From NCBI GenBank assembly GCA_964582545.1, contig CAZOSB010000007.1, forward strand, positions 1-64,000: a stretch of DNA of 64,000 bases, in the 5' to 3' direction. Positions 61,753 through 64,000 of the stretch are shown here, in pieces. The notes beneath the pieces were generated by a model. It did no database searches. It had not been told where the DNA came from and saw only the letters and a program-made list of their open reading frames with translations. The DNA is from JAVVUJ01 sp964582545. Its GTDB lineage: Bacteria > Bacillota > Clostridia > Peptostreptococcales > Anaerovoracaceae. The first letter of the stretch is position 1, and each line of letters begins with the position of its first letter. A program made the translations under genes and the position numbers.

Positions 61753-62313
61753 ATGGTATACGCAAGCGATTTCAGAAAAGGAATAACCTTTGACATCAAT
61801 GGAGAACCTCATGTTGTTGTAGATTTTCAGCATGTAAAGCCTGGAAAAGGAGCCGCCTTTGTCAGAACAAAATACAAGAATGTTTTGACAGGTGCTACTC
61901 GTGAGGAAGCTTTTAACCCCAATGATAAATTTCCTAAGGCGCATATAGAAACAAAGATGATGCAATACTTATACAACGATGGAGAGCTTTATTATTTCAT
62001 GGATCAGGAGACTTATGATCAGGTTCCTTTAATGCAGGATCAGGTGGAGGATGCCATGAAGTTCCTGAGGGAAAACGATATGGCTACCATTAAATTTTAC
62101 AAAGGCAACGCTTTTTTAGTGGAAGCTCCTAATTTTGTCAATCTTAAAATTGTGGAAACTGAGCCAGGTGTAAAAGGCGATACCGCTACCAATGTGACAA
62201 AGGCAGCCACTGTGGAAACCGGTGCAGTTATTCAGGTTCCCATCTTTATCAACGAAGGTGATGTGATTCAAATCGATACACGTACAGGAGAATATTTGTC
62301 CAGAGCCAAGTAA
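61753..62313 (+). CDS. efp: Translation elongation factor P
   Basis: A 186-aa tRNA-shaped protein that helps ribosomes through polyproline stretches. Three beta-barrel domains; the tip lysine is Lys32 in VKPGKGAAF, and the C-terminal TRTGEYLSRAK is characteristic. GGAGATG lies before the ATG. No genes for lysine modification are near. Confidence 0.96.
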   Translation: MVYASDFRKGITFDINGEPHVVVDFQHVKPGKGAAFVRTKYKNVLTGATREEAFNPNDKFPKAHIETKMMQYLYNDGELYYFMDQETYDQVPLMQDQVEDAMKFLRENDMATIKFYKGNAFLVEAPNFVNLKIVETEPGVKGDTATNVTKAATVETGAVIQVPIFINEGDVIQIDTRTGEYLSRAK

Positions 62314-62434
62314 GGCAATGGGGATCTAAGGCCCAAATATATTAAGGCAAGTGATAAATTCTTTATGATTTAGAGGATATTGAATTGCATCAAAGTATTA
62401 AATAAAATAATATATATAGTAAAAGAGGTGTAAT

Positions 62435-63508
62435 ATGGGCTTAACGCAAAGTAGAGCAGATCGTAAGAAGGAGAAAAAGAGTCCTGCAGTAAAGCTTTTG
62501 GTTTTTTTGATGGCCATTGCTCTGATCTGCGTAGCAGGTTTTAACTTTTATCTAGTAAGTGGTGGAAAGGCTTTAAATGCCAATGATACCACCACCGTGA
62601 TTGTCACCATACCGGAGGGTAGTGGCACAGGAAAAATCGCAGGTATTTTGGTTGAAAACAATCTGATCGCTGATGCAACTGCGTTTAAGCTACAATCTCG
62701 CTTTAAAGGAAACGACGGTAAATACAAGGTGGGTTCCTATGTTCTTTCCCCCAGCATGACCATGGAGGAAATGATGAACATCATTATTGAGGGGAAACAA
62801 CAGACAAAAAGATTTACCATTCCCGAGGGTTATGATATCAAAAGAACTGCTCAAAAGCTTTCTTCTGAGGGATTTATAGATATAGATGCATTTTTAGAGC
62901 AAATACAATCCGGAACCTTTGAGTATCCATTTTTAAAAGATGCTCCTTTAGGGCCGGATCGACTGGAGGGTTATCTCTATCCGGAGACCTATGATGTTTA
63001 TGAATCTGCAACAGAAGCGGATATCATCAATCGCATGCTGCAACAATTTGATAAATTGTTTACTCAGGAGTATTACGATCGTGCCAATGAATTAGGGATG
63101 AACATAAATCAAGTTCTGACAATGGCTTCCCTTATTGAGAGGGAGACCAGGGTTAAGGATGAAAAGGCAATCGTAGCCAGCGTAATCAAAAATAGAATTG
63201 ATCAGGGCATGAAATTGCAAATTGATGCCACCGTTCAATATGCTTTAGGGGAGCAAAAGGAACGGCTGCTCTATGAGGATTTGGAGATCGATTCTCCTTA
63301 CAATACTTATAAAATCATAGGTTTGCCCCCGGGACCCATCTGTTCTCCCAGCATAGACTCCATATATGCCGCATTATATCCTGCTGATACTGATTACTTG
63401 TATTATGTGTTAAATCCCTCATTAAACGGGACACATTCTTTTACCAGCGATTATAACCAATTTCTCAGAGATAAACAAAACTATATCAACAATGCCTTTG
63501 GAAACTGA
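62435..63508 (+). CDS. mltG: Endolytic transglycosylase MltG
   Basis: Membrane-anchored peptidoglycan terminase (YceG family) of 357 aa. One N-terminal TM helix (KLLVFLMAIALICVAGFNFYL), a LysM-like subdomain (VTIPEGSGTGKIAGILVENNLI) and the catalytic YceG domain with the Glu in MASLIERET and GLPPGPICSPS. AGAGGTG precedes the ATG. Next gene is an O-methyltransferase, a usual clostridial neighbour. Confidence 0.94.
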   Translation: MGLTQSRADRKKEKKSPAVKLLVFLMAIALICVAGFNFYLVSGGKALNANDTTTVIVTIPEGSGTGKIAGILVENNLIADATAFKLQSRFKGNDGKYKVGSYVLSPSMTMEEMMNIIIEGKQQTKRFTIPEGYDIKRTAQKLSSEGFIDIDAFLEQIQSGTFEYPFLKDAPLGPDRLEGYLYPETYDVYESATEADIINRMLQQFDKLFTQEYYDRANELGMNINQVLTMASLIERETRVKDEKAIVASVIKNRIDQGMKLQIDATVQYALGEQKERLLYEDLEIDSPYNTYKIIGLPPGPICSPSIDSIYAALYPADTDYLYYVLNPSLNGTHSFTSDYNQFLRDKQNYINNAFGN

Positions 63509-63549
63509 TCCAAAGGCAACCAATGAGAGGATTCATTAACGGAGTAAAC

Positions 63550-64000
63550 ATGCACATAACCATTCCAGAAGTCACAGACTATTTATCAGGACTATACCGA
63601 CCTCTGAATCCAAAATTAGAGGAATTAAGAAGGGACTGTGAAGAGAAGCACGTCCCTATTATTTTAAGGGATGCTGAGGAACTCATATTAAATATCATTC
63701 GACTGAAAAGACCAAAGGAAATTTTAGAGATTGGAACTGCTGTAGGGTATTCTTCTATCTGCTTTGCAACTGTAGCTCCTGAATCCAAGATTACCACCTT
63801 GGAGTTGCGGGAAGCCACCGTAGAAAAGGCAAACACAAATATTGAATCATTTAGTTTTAGCCATAGAATCCAAGTCATTCAAGGAGATGGGCGAGAAACC
63901 CTGTTATCTTTGAAGGAAGAACTTACTTTAGGTAAGAGGGCTGCTTTTGATCTGGTTTTTATCGATGGGGCAAAGGGTCACTATATGGAATTTTGGAATA
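63550..64000 (+). CDS. O-methyltransferase, YrrM-like (truncated by window end)
   Basis: First ~150 codons of a SAM-dependent O-methyltransferase of the type 3 family. Motif I EIGTAVGYSSICFA, LELREATVEKA and FDLVFIDGAKGHYMEFW are typical. An in-frame ATG at 63523 (after AAAGG) is an alternative start; the one at 63550 has GGAG 5 bases before it. In Firmicutes, YrrM is placed with mltG and peptidase U32 genes and modifies a tRNA base (5-methoxyuridine), as TrmR. The C-terminus lies outside the window. Confidence 0.85.
   Translation, partial: MHITIPEVTDYLSGLYRPLNPKLEELRRDCEEKHVPIILRDAEELILNIIRLKRPKEILEIGTAVGYSSICFATVAPESKITTLELREATVEKANTNIESFSFSHRIQVIQGDGRETLLSLKEELTLGKRAAFDLVFIDGAKGHYMEFWN

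Noticed and set aside
44658..64000. Mobile element or recent transfer in the housekeeping block
   Set aside because: Gene order is typical of Firmicutes and there are no transposases, integrases or repeats at borders.
1..64000. CRISPR array
   Set aside because: No regularly spaced direct repeats and no cas-like genes were seen.

Overview
The window looks like chromosomal DNA of an anaerobic, motile, low-GC Gram-positive bacterium of the Clostridia (Tissierellales/Peptostreptococcales-like; genus not determined). The signs are frequent TTG/GTG starts with strong GGAGG ribosome sites, a hybrid cluster protein with its ferredoxin, rubrerythrin, an SLH-anchored surface protein, RNase J, YlbF, a bifunctional Rel, a yajC-secD-secF-rel-dtd-hisS-aspS order, and sigma-54 control of catabolic genes. 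I see no insertion sequence, prophage or CRISPR array.

Layout. 1-8.6 kb: a lipoprotein alkylsulfatase-like enzyme; a nitrosative/oxidative stress unit (hcp and ferredoxin) opposite a Crp/Fnr regulator; a membrane-bound serine beta-lactamase-like hydrolase behind an HTH protein. 9-16.9 kb: a sensory block with two chemoreceptors, a response regulator with an HD-GYP c-di-GMP phosphodiesterase, and a hybrid histidine kinase whose sensor domain matches that of the second chemoreceptor. 16.9-30.6 kb: metabolic and accessory genes: a DUF6143-like protein, a lipoprotein serine protease, an Rrf2 regulator opposite cysK, a MacAB-like exporter, guanine deaminase, pyridoxal kinase opposite a MocR/PdxR-like regulator, a TPR-bearing glycosyltransferase, two small conserved proteins and TspO.

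30.7-39.6 kb is the most interesting region. A sigma-54 activator gene is followed by a 1198-residue SLH-anchored, secreted cyanophycinase, a YfcC-family transporter and an isoaspartyl dipeptidase. The cyanophycinase and the transporter each have a sigma-54 promoter, and the two share 19 identical bases (ACTTGGCATAAGAATTGCT). The activator's own promoter is an ordinary sigma-A type overlapped by a perfect 13-bp inverted repeat. I read this as an inducible system that digests cyanophycin (multi-L-arginyl-poly-L-aspartate) at the cell surface, imports the beta-Asp-Arg dipeptides and splits them into Asp and Arg inside.

39.6-64 kb is mostly housekeeping: rubrerythrin, a V4R-domain protein with a diguanylate cyclase, nadE, tRNA-Leu(CAA), then the long co-directional block yajC, TIGR04086-like gene, secD, secF, rel, dtd, MBL hydrolase, hisS, aspS, nadD, yqeK, rsfS, leuS, RNase J, ylbF-like, M24 peptidase, efp, mltG and an O-methyltransferase cut by the window end.
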